DNA from: Nostoc cf. commune SO-36
GTDB lineage: Bacteria > Cyanobacteriota > Cyanobacteriia > Cyanobacteriales > Nostocaceae
Assembly: GCF_023734775.1 (NCBI RefSeq)
Contig: NZ_AP025732.1
Coordinates: 3,106,501 to 3,170,500, forward strand
Reading direction: 5' to 3'
Length of the DNA stretch: 64,000 bases
Shown here: positions 1 through 8,314 of the stretch, piece after piece
How positions within the stretch are numbered: the stretch's first letter is position 1
Layout of the letters: each line of letters starts with the position of its first letter
Program-made: the position numbers and the translations under genes
The notes under the pieces: model-generated
What the model saw: the letters and a program-made list of their open reading frames with translations, nothing else
What the model was told of the DNA's origin: nothing
Databases searched by the model: none

Positions 1-1
1 A

Positions 2-520
2 CCTTGGTTAACCGTGCGAGAGAATATCCGTTTAGCTGTAGATGAAGTGCTAAAAAATGCTAATCGTGCCGAGAAAATTAGCATTGTAAATCAACACTTG
101 GCAATGGTAAACTTGACGGCGGCGGCTGACAAATATCCTGATGAAATCTCTGGAGGTATGAAACAACGAGTAGGTATTGCCAGAGCTTTAGCAATTCGTC
201 CTAAAATGTTGCTGATGGATGAACCTTTTGGGGCACTAGATGCGTTAACTCGTGGCAAATTGCAACGGCAGGTATTGGATATTTGGGAAAATAATCGTCA
301 GGCAGTGATGATGATTACCCACGATGTAGATGAAGCAATCTATATGTCCGATCGCATCGTCTTGATGACCAATGGCCCAGCTGCTAGTATAGGAGAAATT
401 TTAGAAGTTCCTTTTGAGCATCCACGCGATCGCGCCGCAATGCGAAACTCAAAAGAATATTTTGAACTCCGTAACCACGCCCTGAATTTTCTTGATCGAT
501 ATTTTGCCCAAGACGAGTAA
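2..520 (+). CDS. nrtD: Nitrate ABC transporter ATP-binding protein NrtD, 5' truncated by window edge
   Basis: ATPase subunit of a nitrate/nitrite (NrtABCD-type) ABC importer on the cytoplasmic face of the membrane. The frame is open from base 2 (PWLTVRENIRLAV), so the GTG at 14 is internal and the Walker A part lies outside the window. The ABC signature EISGGMKQRVGIARAL, the Walker B LLMDEPFGALD and the H-loop MITHDVDEAIY are all present. The protein ends about 30 residues after the ATPase fold (NHALNFLDRYFAQDE), without the extra NrtA-like solute domain of NrtC. That is why I call NrtD rather than NrtC. A taurine/sulfonate or bicarbonate (CmpD) paralogue is the main alternative. narB does not follow directly. 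Confidence 0.8.
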   Translation, partial: PWLTVRENIRLAVDEVLKNANRAEKISIVNQHLAMVNLTAAADKYPDEISGGMKQRVGIARALAIRPKMLLMDEPFGALDALTRGKLQRQVLDIWENNRQAVMMITHDVDEAIYMSDRIVLMTNGPAASIGEILEVPFEHPRDRAAMRNSKEYFELRNHALNFLDRYFAQDE

Positions 521-557
521 ATTTAGATTATCATTTTTTTTAGTGGGTAGCCTAATT

Positions 558-672
558 TAAATTCATGAAAGCTGAATTTGGAACGGAGGAACCAATGTTT
601 GGGGCTAATCTTATGAGAGACACCTTCCAGTCTTAGCCCGTCAGCTAACTCCGTAGGCAATGGAAGGAACCC
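558..672 (+). promoter_or_regulatory. ydaO/yuaA-type c-di-AMP riboswitch aptamer
   Basis: The stretch carries the conserved boxes of the ydaO class: GGAGGAACC near 585, GGGGCUAAUC at 601-610, and GUCAGCUAACUCCGUAGGC at 640-658. Pairings seen directly are aaattca 559-565 with tgaattt 573-579, acggag 583-588 with ctccgt 649-654, gggctaa 602-608 with ttagccc 632-638, and ccttcca 623-629 with tggaagg 661-667. The ydaO class is known to bind c-di-AMP and usually turns off ion/osmolyte transport and cell-wall genes. Here it sits about 190 nt upstream of a universal-stress-protein gene, with an ion-transporter gene next. The assignment rests on recalled consensus, not on a covariance search. Confidence 0.8.
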
Positions 673-712
673 CCAACACTTTGGCTGTAATACAGTTATT
701 ATTGGGGTTTCC
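666..712 (+). terminator. Putative expression-platform hairpin of the riboswitch
   Basis: ggaacccccaa (666-676) can pair with ttggggtttcc (702-712), with one mismatch, around an inner ctgtaatacag palindrome. Its 5' arm overlaps the last aptamer helix (661-667), so the two folds compete, as expected for a switch. The downstream U content (ttgattgattt) is weak for an intrinsic terminator, so the mode of control is uncertain. Confidence 0.4.
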
Positions 713-858
713 TTGATTGATTTAAGATTTGAACTTTTGGTTATCGTCACTCAATCTAAAATCCAAAATCGTTCGACTGAGCGTAGCCGAAGTCCAAAAT
801 CTCAAATTGATCGCCCTGCTTCTCATTGTTAATTTATTTCATTGGGAGAAGTAAAGCT

Positions 859-1494
859 GTGCAAATAAAGCCAATGTTAGCACGTCTGCAAAGTGCCACA
901 GGTCGAGATGACTTAATTGAACAAATGGTACTGTTGCCAGAACCAAAAAAACCTTTTTCTAAAAAACCTCAAAAAGCAAAAGCAGTTAATTTAATCGTTG
1001 CGTATGACGCATCTCCTAACAGTCATACGGCGCTAGATATTGCTTTCTGGATTGCCCACCAAACGCGTTTAGCCACCAATGCAGAAGTTACAGTTCAAGC
1101 CGTTTATGTGCTAGAAGACAATTCAAAAAGCCAGTATTCAAACATTTTGAGCTTACCAATACAACAACCTCCATTGGAGTGTCAAGTCAGTGAAGTATCA
1201 AAGTCTACTACACAGGTATTAACTCAACCCCAATTGCAAACAGTGGTAACACCCTTGCAAAAAGCAGATATAATTCTTTGGCAAGCCCGAAGTCTGGCTG
1301 AAGAATGGCAAGGTTGCTTCAAATCTCATTTACGGTTTGGCTGCATTTCGACAGAACTTACCAAAGTTGTTGAATCAGAAGCTGCCGATATTCTGTTTAT
1401 GGGTTGCAATTCTGTCAATCATCCGATGATTGAGGCACTAGATTCTAATTTTCCCTGTGCCGTTTTGGGTATTCCCAGTTGTATTGATGAATAA
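859..1494 (+). CDS. Universal stress protein (UspA) family protein
   Basis: Soluble Usp-type protein of about 211 residues, nucleotide-binding fold. After a 40-residue lysine/proline-rich lead the UspA beginning VNLIVAYDASPNSHTALDIA is clear. The C-terminal half holds ADILFMGCNS and the terminal strand CAVLGIPS. I chose the GTG at 859 because ggagaa lies 8-10 nt upstream; a TTG at 826 or ATG at 874 are possible. It is the first gene behind the c-di-AMP-type riboswitch and precedes an ion-transporter gene in the same direction. Usp domains are often paired with Na+/H+ or K+ transport, so a role in ion or osmotic stress is inferred. Confidence 0.75.
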   Translation: MQIKPMLARLQSATGRDDLIEQMVLLPEPKKPFSKKPQKAKAVNLIVAYDASPNSHTALDIAFWIAHQTRLATNAEVTVQAVYVLEDNSKSQYSNILSLPIQQPPLECQVSEVSKSTTQVLTQPQLQTVVTPLQKADIILWQARSLAEEWQGCFKSHLRFGCISTELTKVVESEAADILFMGCNSVNHPMIEALDSNFPCAVLGIPSCIDE

Positions 1495-1542
1495 TCACTG
1501 TTAAGACTTTCAGTAATTTTTACCTAATTGTAATCATAGATA

Positions 1543-1569
1543 AGTCACCTACAACTAGGTGGCTTTTTT
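1543..1569 (+). terminator. Intrinsic terminator after the usp gene
   Basis: agtcacct and aggtggct form an 8-bp stem (one G-T pair) around acaact, followed directly by TTTTTT. It separates the usp gene from the transporter gene 40 bp downstream, so co-transcription would need read-through. Confidence 0.75.
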
Positions 1570-1607
1570 CGCTACTATGCAACCAACTACACTTCGGGAG
1601 TTAAGAT

Positions 1608-2861
1608 GTGGAAAACTGGCAAGCAACCCTCAGCGTTATTACATTTATCAGCGTCATTGTTTTAGTAATGACAGAATGGGTACATCTCACCATTGCAGCA
1701 TTATTGGGAGCATTGTTGTTAGTTTTTACCAACGTCATGTCTTTACAAGAAGCTGTTGGTTACATCGGCAGAAGTCATGGAACACTCGGTTTATTCTTTG
1801 GAGTTATGGTGTTAGTGCGGGCTTTTGAGCCTACCAAGATATTTGATTATTTAGCTACTCAAATAGTAGTCATAGCTAAAGGACAAGGCAAGCGTTTATT
1901 ACTTGGTATTGTGGCTATTGTTACGCCCATCTGTGCAGTATTGCCGAATGCCACAACAGTAATGTTACTAGCACCTTTAATTCCACCAATAGCGCAGGAA
2001 GTTGGGATAAATTTTGTACCCTTGTTGATTTTAATGGTGTTTGTTGCTAATAGTGCCGGACTTCTGACTTTAGTTGGAGATCCAGCGACATTTATTGTTG
2101 GTGATGCTGTGAATATCAGCTTTACAGATTATTTATTAAAGTTGAGTTTAGGAGGAGTAATTGCCATTGTCATAGTGATTGCAACACTACCATTTTTATT
2201 CCGCAAAATTTGGAATACACAGTTAGACAATCTTGAAGAACTGCCACATCCAGAAATAAATCACCCACGAGCTTTAACCCTTGGTGCAGTTATTGTATTT
2301 TTCGTCCTGCTATTTTTTGTTATTGGAGAATCTTTACCAGTTCCTATCTCGCCTGCTGCCGCAGCTTTGTTAGGAGCCGCTTTAGCGTTGCTTTTATCTC
2401 ACCATAGCAAAATTGATTCAGTTAACAACATTTTGCGCGATGTAGACTGGAGTACATTAATATTTTTTATGAGTATTTTTGTGTTAATTGGAGGTCTAGA
2501 AAAAACAGGCGTAATTAATGGTTTATCAGGAGTATTAGCAGCAATTTTAGGAAAAAATATAATCTTGGGTTCCCTAGTTTTGTTATTTTCTGTGGGGATA
2601 TTATCCAGCGTAGTGCCTAATATTCCTTTAGTGGTGGGGATGGTGCCCTTACTCAAACAATACATTGTTACTGTCGGATTAGCGCCCGCAGAAGTTTTAG
2701 CCCAAGACTTTCAAGGACAGTTTCCGCCAGAAGTATTACCACTGTTTTATGCAATGATGTTTGGTGCAACTTTGGGAGGTAATGGCACACTAGTGGGAGC
2801 ATCATCTAACATTGTAGCCGCCGGTATTTCTGAGCAGCATGGACGGGCGTATATCGTTTAA
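1608..2861 (+). CDS. ArsB/NhaD (SLC13-like ion transporter) permease, last helix frameshifted
   Basis: Polytopic inner-membrane permease of the ArsB/NhaD/citrate-transporter superfamily, about 11 hydrophobic segments in two repeats. Each half has the re-entrant signature (VLPNATTVMLLAPL near residue 110; VVPNIPLVVGMVPLL near 335). GTG start at 1608, with gggag about 8 nt before it. The reading frame stops at 2861 after QHGRAYIV. Removing one G from the GGG at 2845-2847 restores QHGRRISFKTFLHYGIPVMV and a final transmembrane helix, ending at TAG 2944-2946 (446 residues). The gene is thus intact except for one inserted base. Substrate (Na+/H+, arsenite or organic anion) cannot be told from sequence. 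Confidence 0.8.
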   Translation: MENWQATLSVITFISVIVLVMTEWVHLTIAALLGALLLVFTNVMSLQEAVGYIGRSHGTLGLFFGVMVLVRAFEPTKIFDYLATQIVVIAKGQGKRLLLGIVAIVTPICAVLPNATTVMLLAPLIPPIAQEVGINFVPLLILMVFVANSAGLLTLVGDPATFIVGDAVNISFTDYLLKLSLGGVIAIVIVIATLPFLFRKIWNTQLDNLEELPHPEINHPRALTLGAVIVFFVLLFFVIGESLPVPISPAAAALLGAALALLLSHHSKIDSVNNILRDVDWSTLIFFMSIFVLIGGLEKTGVINGLSGVLAAILGKNIILGSLVLLFSVGILSSVVPNIPLVVGMVPLLKQYIVTVGLAPAEVLAQDFQGQFPPEVLPLFYAMMFGATLGGNGTLVGASSNIVAAGISEQHGRAYIV

Positions 2862-2995
2862 AACTTTTCTACACTACGGTATCCCAGTTATGGTATTGCA
2901 ACTGGTAGCTTCGGCTTTGTATGTGTTAGTTCGCTTTTTGCTTTAGGTAAGGAAACACCAACCTAATTAAATATAAAATGCTCAGGAGATAAATT

Positions 2996-3023
2996 CCCGA
3001 CTTCTTACAAAAAGTCGGGTTTC
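2996..3023 (+). terminator. Intrinsic terminator between convergent genes
   Basis: cccgactt (2996-3003) pairs perfectly with aagtcggg (3012-3019) around an A-rich loop, followed by tttct. It lies between the transporter gene (plus) and the hlip genes (minus). Confidence 0.7.
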
Positions 3024-3073
3024 TGAGTACTTTCTTTATTTAAACTCAGATACTTATCTATCCTAAGCTATTT

Positions 3074-3286
3074 CTAATATCCAATTAGGTGTAGCACATC
3101 CCGTAAGACGCTATAACCAGCTAAATCCCAAAGTAAATAGGCAAGGAATCCAATTGCTGCCAAGCGACCATTCCAAATTTCCGCTTGGGGAGTCCAGCCA
3201 AACAAAAATGCGTTGCGATCTATGCCGTTGTATTCTGCTGCAATAGGTGGTAAATCTGTAGATGGACGAGTTTCTTGAGTAGCCAT
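3074..3286 (-). CDS. High-light-inducible protein (HLIP/Scp), one-helix CAB-like
   Basis: Seventy-residue thylakoid membrane protein of the Hlip family, which binds chlorophyll/carotenoid and protects photosystem assembly under light stress. The chlorophyll-binding helix shows AEIWNGRLAAIGFLAYLLWD (about residues 35-54), with the E-x-x-N-G-R core. ATG at 3286 is chosen because ggagaa stands 4-9 nt upstream; an earlier TTG overlaps that ribosome site. It is the downstream member of a tandem hlip array on this strand; a damaged copy lies immediately upstream. Confidence 0.9.
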   Translation of the reverse strand: MATQETRPSTDLPPIAAEYNGIDRNAFLFGWTPQAEIWNGRLAAIGFLAYLLWDLAGYSVLRDVLHLIGY

Positions 3287-3338
3287 TTGTTTCTCCAATA
3301 TTTAGTAGTTTTTTCAAGCGTTTTAATGTTCTATTGTT

Positions 3339-3552
3339 TTAGTAGCCAACTATATGTAAAACGTCTCGAACAACGCTATAGCCTGCTAAATCCCAAAGTA
3401 AAATAGGCTAGAAAACCAATTGCTGCCAAGCGACCATTCCAAATCTCGGCTTGAGGTGTCAAGCCAAACAAAAATGCGTTGCGATCTACACCGTTGTATT
3501 CTGCTGCAACAGGTGGTAAATCTGTAGATGGACGAGTTCCTTGAGTTGCCAT
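3339..3552 (-). pseudogene. High-light-inducible protein, second tandem copy, one-base frameshift
   Basis: Near-identical paralogue of the adjacent hlip (MATQGTRPSTDLPPVAAEYN...), with the same upstream ggagaa and ATG. After GFLAY the frame is lost by one extra base in the AAAA at 3400-3403 (plus strand). Correcting it yields LLWDLAGYSVVRDVLHIVGY, ending at the stop at 3339-3341, i.e. a full-length Hlip of 70 residues. Sequence error or a recent mutation are both possible. It was probably co-transcribed with the downstream hlip copy, 53 nt away. Confidence 0.8.
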
Positions 3553-3594
3553 TTGTTTCTCCAATACTTAGTAGTTTTTCAAGTGTTTAATGTT

Positions 3595-3636
3595 CTAGTA
3601 GCCAACTAGGCGCAAAAGGTCACGAACATCAACCAT
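3595..3636 (-). pseudogene. C-terminal remnant of a third hlip copy
   Basis: Upstream of the second hlip the minus strand reads MVDVRDLLRLVGY and stop. This matches the last residues of the two neighbouring Hlips (VRDVLHLIGY type). The rest of the gene, including the chlorophyll-binding helix, is absent. It looks like the scar of a deleted tandem copy. Confidence 0.55.
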
Positions 3637-4105
3637 TGATTTGTTAACTTTAATGTAGCTGTTTATAACTAAACTTATTTCTGTCTGTGGGTACAAACCA
3701 CAGGCACTTCTTATGGACGATTATCACAAAGGTATTTTTTTAGACAAATCCACCTTTAGAGGGTGAGCAAGAGCGAATATGTAAATAAATGTAAAGGCGT
3801 TGCCAGCAAACTATAATTTAAACAGAATCAATCGCTACAAATAAGCAATTAAAAATTAAAAACTACCTATACATAATTAATAGTAGGTGGCAATTTGATT
3901 CAGATTCTCACCGAGCGATAGTAAAAGTTATATCTTTCGCTGGATACAGCTTTCAATCTTTAGAGAGATGCTTTAAACAGCTAAATTCCACGATTCTGAG
4001 CTTAAAGAGTTAGGTATTACCATAAGTACCAATCATAAATACTAAGAGTTGCTTCTCAAGAAATTCTTAATTCCCCAAATTGAAACCCTAGTAGAAGGAA
4101 ATACA
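3637..4105. other. Intergenic region between divergent hlip and repeat-protein genes
   Basis: About 470 bp, AT-rich, holding the divergent promoters of the hlip array and of the large membrane protein. A small hairpin ctgtgg...ccacag lies near 3697-3715. I see no gene or repeat element here. Confidence 0.4.
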
Positions 4106-7100
4106 ATGTTCCAAAGTACGGAAATTATGCTAGGACTCTACAAACCACTATTGTGGTTGGCACAGGTTCCAGTAGAATCCTCAAATGTCACGCCAGCACA
4201 GGCATCGGCTCTCATTTCCGGGCCGCGCTTTTTTGTGGCTTTAATCTCCGGCGTGATTTTAGCCTTTGCTTTCCAATTAGTTCTAACTAATCTTTCCCTT
4301 GCAGCCGGTATTTCCTACCTGGGGCACTCATCTGACTCGGATTCAGATTCAGATAGTGGGGAAGCGGGAAGTTTGGGTGGTAACATTCGCAAAATTGGCA
4401 CCGCAGTGGGTATTTGGACATTAGTCACTGTGACGATCGCCTTATTAATCGCTTCTTTTCTTGCAGTTAAATTAAGCCTGGTAATCTTAGACCCAGTATT
4501 AGGAGCGATTCTCGGCTTGGTGATTTGGGGTGCTTACTTTTTGCTTCTCGTTTGGGTAAGTTCCACCACCGTGGGTTCTTTAATTGGCTCAGTCGTTAAT
4601 TCAGCAACTTCCGGTTTTCAGGCGATTATGGGGACAGCCACCGCCGCACTGGGCGCAAAAGCTGTCAATAACCAAGTTGTAGCGACAGCTGAAGCCGCCG
4701 CAGCCGCTATCCGCCGGGAACTAGGAAGCGCCATCGACCCAGGAAGTATCCGAGAGAATATAGAGGATTACTTAGAAAAGATCCGTCCTCCAGAGCTAGA
4801 TTTGTCAAAGATTCGGGGTGACTTTGAAAATTTGCTCAACGATCCGCAACTAAAAGCGATCGCCGGGACTCCAGATATTCGCAACATCGACCGCCAGAAG
4901 TTTATCGAGTTAGTCAGCAGCCGCACCGACCTTTCCAAAAAAGATGTTACCCGCATTGCTGATACCTTATATAAAGTTTGGCAGCAAGTCGTGAGTCAAC
5001 AATCACCCAGCGAAGACCGTCTGGGTGAGTTGATGGATTATCTGAAATCACTTCCAGCAGGACAAAACAAAACAGATGAACTCAACGCCAAACTGGATCG
5101 GTTATTAGCAGAACAGGGTGGTTCCAAAGAAGCTGACCCAAACCAAAAGGCAGCCCCAGGCCCAATGCAAAGTACAATCCAGCAAGCACTATCTGCTTTA
5201 ACCGCCACTGTGATGGGACGGGCAGATTTGCCTGATTTGGATGTGGAAAAAATCTTTGGGTAGTCTCACCACTGCCAAAGGTAAAGTTACACAGCAAGCA
5301 GATAAGCTAGGGTTGCCAACACCATCACAACCTTATAGCCCAATTCGGGCTGATATCGAAAATTACCTGCATAACACTTATGCTTGGCAACTAAGTCCAG
5401 AAAGAATCGCCCAGGAATTTCGTGATGTCCTCTATGACCCAGCAGCTGACGCTGGAATAGTCCGCAGGGAACTAGAACGATTATCTCGCAACGATTTCGT
5501 TCAATATACTGCAACAACGGGACCTGCTTACCCAAGCCCAAATTCTGCGCATTGCAGATCAGTTAGAAACTGTCCGTAAAGATGTGCTAGTGATAGTTAC
5601 AGGTATTGAAGAAAGACGAGATAGTCCAAGACTTGCAACGGGCAGTGGAAAGTTATCTGCTAGTTACTCCAAAAGCCGATTTGACAGCAGAAGGCATTGA
5701 GCAGAACTTCAAACCACTGTTGCAAGACTCAGATGTAGATTATGAAACCCTGACATTGCGACTAGCCCACCTTGATCGTCAGGAAATTCGGTCGATATTG
5801 CTGCAACGTAATGATGTGCAGCTATATGAAGTAGACAGCATTCTCGAAGAGTTGGAAAAACAACGCGATCGCGCTTTGGTAGAATCCAAAGGATTAGCAG
5901 AACAGGCGCAATATCAAGCAGAAACCCTGTGGCTGAATGTAGAATCATATCTGCGTAACACCGGGAAATCAGAACTGAATCCTGATGCCATCCGCGCCGA
6001 CTTCAAAAAGTTACTGGAAGATCCCCAAGGTGGAATTAGCTCAATTCGGGCGCGGTTGTCTCGCTTTGACCGCGATACCTTGGTGCAATTGTTGAATCAG
6101 CGGCAAGATTTGAGTGAAGATCAAGTTGATCAAATCATCAATTCTGCTGAAGAGTCGTGGCATAGTATTCGCCACACACCCCAAGCTGTAGTGGATAAAG
6201 CCAAAGAGCAATACGACTCTGTTACTTCGACGATCGCAGATTATCTACGGAATACTGGTAAACAAGAATTGAACCCAGAAGGTATCGGGCGAGATTTGAC
6301 CAAATTGTTTGACAATCCCAAAGAGGGAGCCGTCGCACTGCGCCGTCGGTTGTCGCAGGTAGACCGAGATACATTGGTGAAGTTGCTCAGTCAACGTCAA
6401 GATTTGAGCGAACAACAAGTCAATGAAATCATTGATTCTACACAAACTTCGATTCGTAACTTTATACGTGCGCCTCGTCGTTTAGCTACTCGTACACAGC
6501 AACGAGCAGAAACATTCAAAGCTTATCTAGAAGAGTATCTGCGCCAAACGGGTAAAGAAGAACTCAATCCTGAAGGTATCAAACGCGACTTGCAACTACT
6601 CTTGCACGATCCGCGAGTTGGGGTAGAAAGTTTTAGCGATCGCCTTTCCCATTTTGACCGTTCTACGATCATCGCCCTGCTGAAAATTCGGGAAGATATG
6701 TCCGACGAAGAAGCGGCGCGGATTGCCGATAACATGGTATCCGTAAGGGATCAATTTGTCGAACAAGTGCGGAATATCCAACGAGGCATTCAAGATGCGA
6801 TTGATGGGGTTTTCGGCCGCATTCGTAACTATCTCAACTCTCTGGATCGCCCGGAACTTAACTACGATAATATCAAGCACGATGTTCGCACATTTTTTGA
6901 CGATCCCCAGGCAGGGTTTGATGCGCTGCGCGATCGCCTATCTTCTTTTGACCGTGATACCTTAGTGGCAATAATGAGTTCTCGTGAGGACATCTCTGAG
7001 GAAGATGCCAACCGGATCATTGACCAAATTGAGCGGGCACGCAACACAGTATTGCAACGTGCAGAACGCATACAGCATGAAGCCCAACGCCGCCTAGAAC

Positions 7101-7240
7101 AGGTGAAGCATCAAGCACAGAAGCAAGCGGAAGAAACCCGCAAAGCCGCAGCTTCGGCAGCTTGGTGGCTATTTGCCACAGCAACCGTCTCCGCGATTTT
7201 CTCTGCATTAGGAGGAGTGATTGCTGTAGCTACGCAGTAG
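4106..7240 (+). pseudogene. Large membrane protein with tandem ~90-residue helical repeats; three single-base frameshifts
   Basis: Not a family I can name. The start is ATG 4106, behind agaagga. The first ~160 residues carry three or four membrane segments and an acidic SDSDSDSDSGE linker. Then come repeats of about 85-100 residues, each with a pattern like SYLRNTGKSELNPDAIRADF, a DPQ/DPK turn, RLSRFDRDTLVQLL and RQDLSEDQVDQII. At least seven units are visible, ending in a coiled-coil-like KHQAQKQAEETRKAA and a final helix AAWWLFATATVSAIFSALGG. The frame shifts by +1 at about 5258 (GGG), 5505 and 5621. Correcting each restores conserved repeat sequence (VEKIFGSLTTAKGK; FVQILQQRDLL; VVQDLQRAVESYLL). 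The intact product would be about 1,040 residues with both ends membrane-embedded. The architecture suggests a scaffold or envelope-tethering role, which is inference. Confidence 0.65.
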
Positions 7241-7269
7241 TTTAACAAGTTTTCTCCGCTAACTTTTCA

Positions 7270-7292
7270 GCCTCCCACTGTGGGAGGCTTTT
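7270..7292. terminator. Bidirectional intrinsic terminator
   Basis: gcctccca / tgggaggc form a perfect 8-bp stem with a ctg loop, followed by TTTT on the plus strand. It lies between the convergent repeat-protein gene and the dienelactone-hydrolase gene. Confidence 0.8.
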
Positions 7293-7307
7293 CTATGTTC
7301 GGCAGAT

Positions 7308-8141
7308 TTACACGCCATTCTCCTTAAACCATGCCAAAAGCCGTTTCCAACCGTCCTTAGCATCTTCCTCGCGGTAGGAGGGGCGATAATCAGCAAAAAA
7401 TGCATGAGGTGCATCTGGGTAGACGATGATTTCAGATTTGCTGCTGCTTTCCTTTAAGCGATCGCGCATTTGCTCTACTGTATCAAGGGGAATACCCGTA
7501 TCCTTCCCGCCATAAAGTCCGAGGACGGGGGCTTTCAAGGATGATGCAATATCAACGGGATACTTTGGCTGAAGTTCGTTAGCCTCGCCTACGAGTCGCC
7601 CATACCAAGCCACACCTGCCTTCACTTGGGGATTGTGTGCTGCGTATAACCAGGTAATGCGCCCGCCCCAGCAGAATCCTGTAATTGCCAATTTATCAGC
7701 ATTACCCTTAGCTGATTTCACCGCCCAGTCTACCGTGGCATCAAGATCGGATAATACTTGGGCATCTGGTACTTTGGCGACAATTGGACGAATTTCGTCT
7801 ATACTGCTTAACTTCGAGACATCGCCTTGACGCACAAATAATTCCGGTGCGATCGCTAAATACCCTAGTCGAGCAAAACGACGAGCGACATCTTGAATAT
7901 GCTCGTGTACACCAAATATTTCCTGGATTACCAGAACTATAGGGAAATTTTTACCAGTAGCAGGTGCTGCTCTGTAGGCAGGAATTTCGCCACCTTTAAC
8001 GGGAATTTTCACCGCACCAGCTACTAACCCCTCAGTATTGGTGGTGATAACTTGGGCAGAAATGGGTTGCACCGCTAGGGCAAAACCCGTTGCTAAGGTG
8101 GCAGTTGCAATAAATTTGCGGCGTGTTATTTCTTTCATCAT
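7308..8141 (-). CDS. Dienelactone hydrolase family protein, exported
   Basis: Alpha/beta hydrolase of the dienelactone-hydrolase (carboxymethylenebutenolidase-like) family, 277 residues. The N-terminus [19 protein letters not shown] followed by QPISA is a twin-arginine-like signal, so export to the periplasm is likely. The nucleophile elbow is GFCWGG (Cys, about residue 157), typical for the family. The acid lies in the GKDTGIP region and the catalytic His in PDAPHAFF near the C-terminus. Length agrees with other exported cyanobacterial members. It stands alone, with a terminator at its 3' side. The natural substrate is unknown. Confidence 0.85.
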   Translation of the reverse strand: MMKEITRRKFIATATLATGFALAVQPISAQVITTNTEGLVAGAVKIPVKGGEIPAYRAAPATGKNFPIVLVIQEIFGVHEHIQDVARRFARLGYLAIAPELFVRQGDVSKLSSIDEIRPIVAKVPDAQVLSDLDATVDWAVKSAKGNADKLAITGFCWGGRITWLYAAHNPQVKAGVAWYGRLVGEANELQPKYPVDIASSLKAPVLGLYGGKDTGIPLDTVEQMRDRLKESSSKSEIIVYPDAPHAFFADYRPSYREEDAKDGWKRLLAWFKENGV

Positions 8142-8314
8142 CTCTAACTTTAATTGGCGAAAACTTGATTGTTGCTTACTCGTACAGTACTGTAGTACAA
8201 ATACTACGGTTTACCAATCAGTTTACTGCAATACTGGCTGCGTTTGCTACCTCAGTTTTTGCCTGTAGACAAAGAGCGATCGCAATGAAAAAGCGGGGGA
8301 GCTTTCACGACTTT

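Noticed and set aside
601..660. tRNA-like or cobalamin-riboswitch reading of the leader
   Set aside because: No anticodon arm or TPsiC box and no cobalamin B12 box; the ydaO boxes explain it fully.
523..750. Minus-strand open frame of 75 codons
   Set aside because: It lies antisense to the ydaO-type riboswitch, has no ribosome site and no protein-like features.
7017..7208. Minus-strand frame rich in Leu/Val
   Set aside because: Antisense shadow of the repeat-protein gene.
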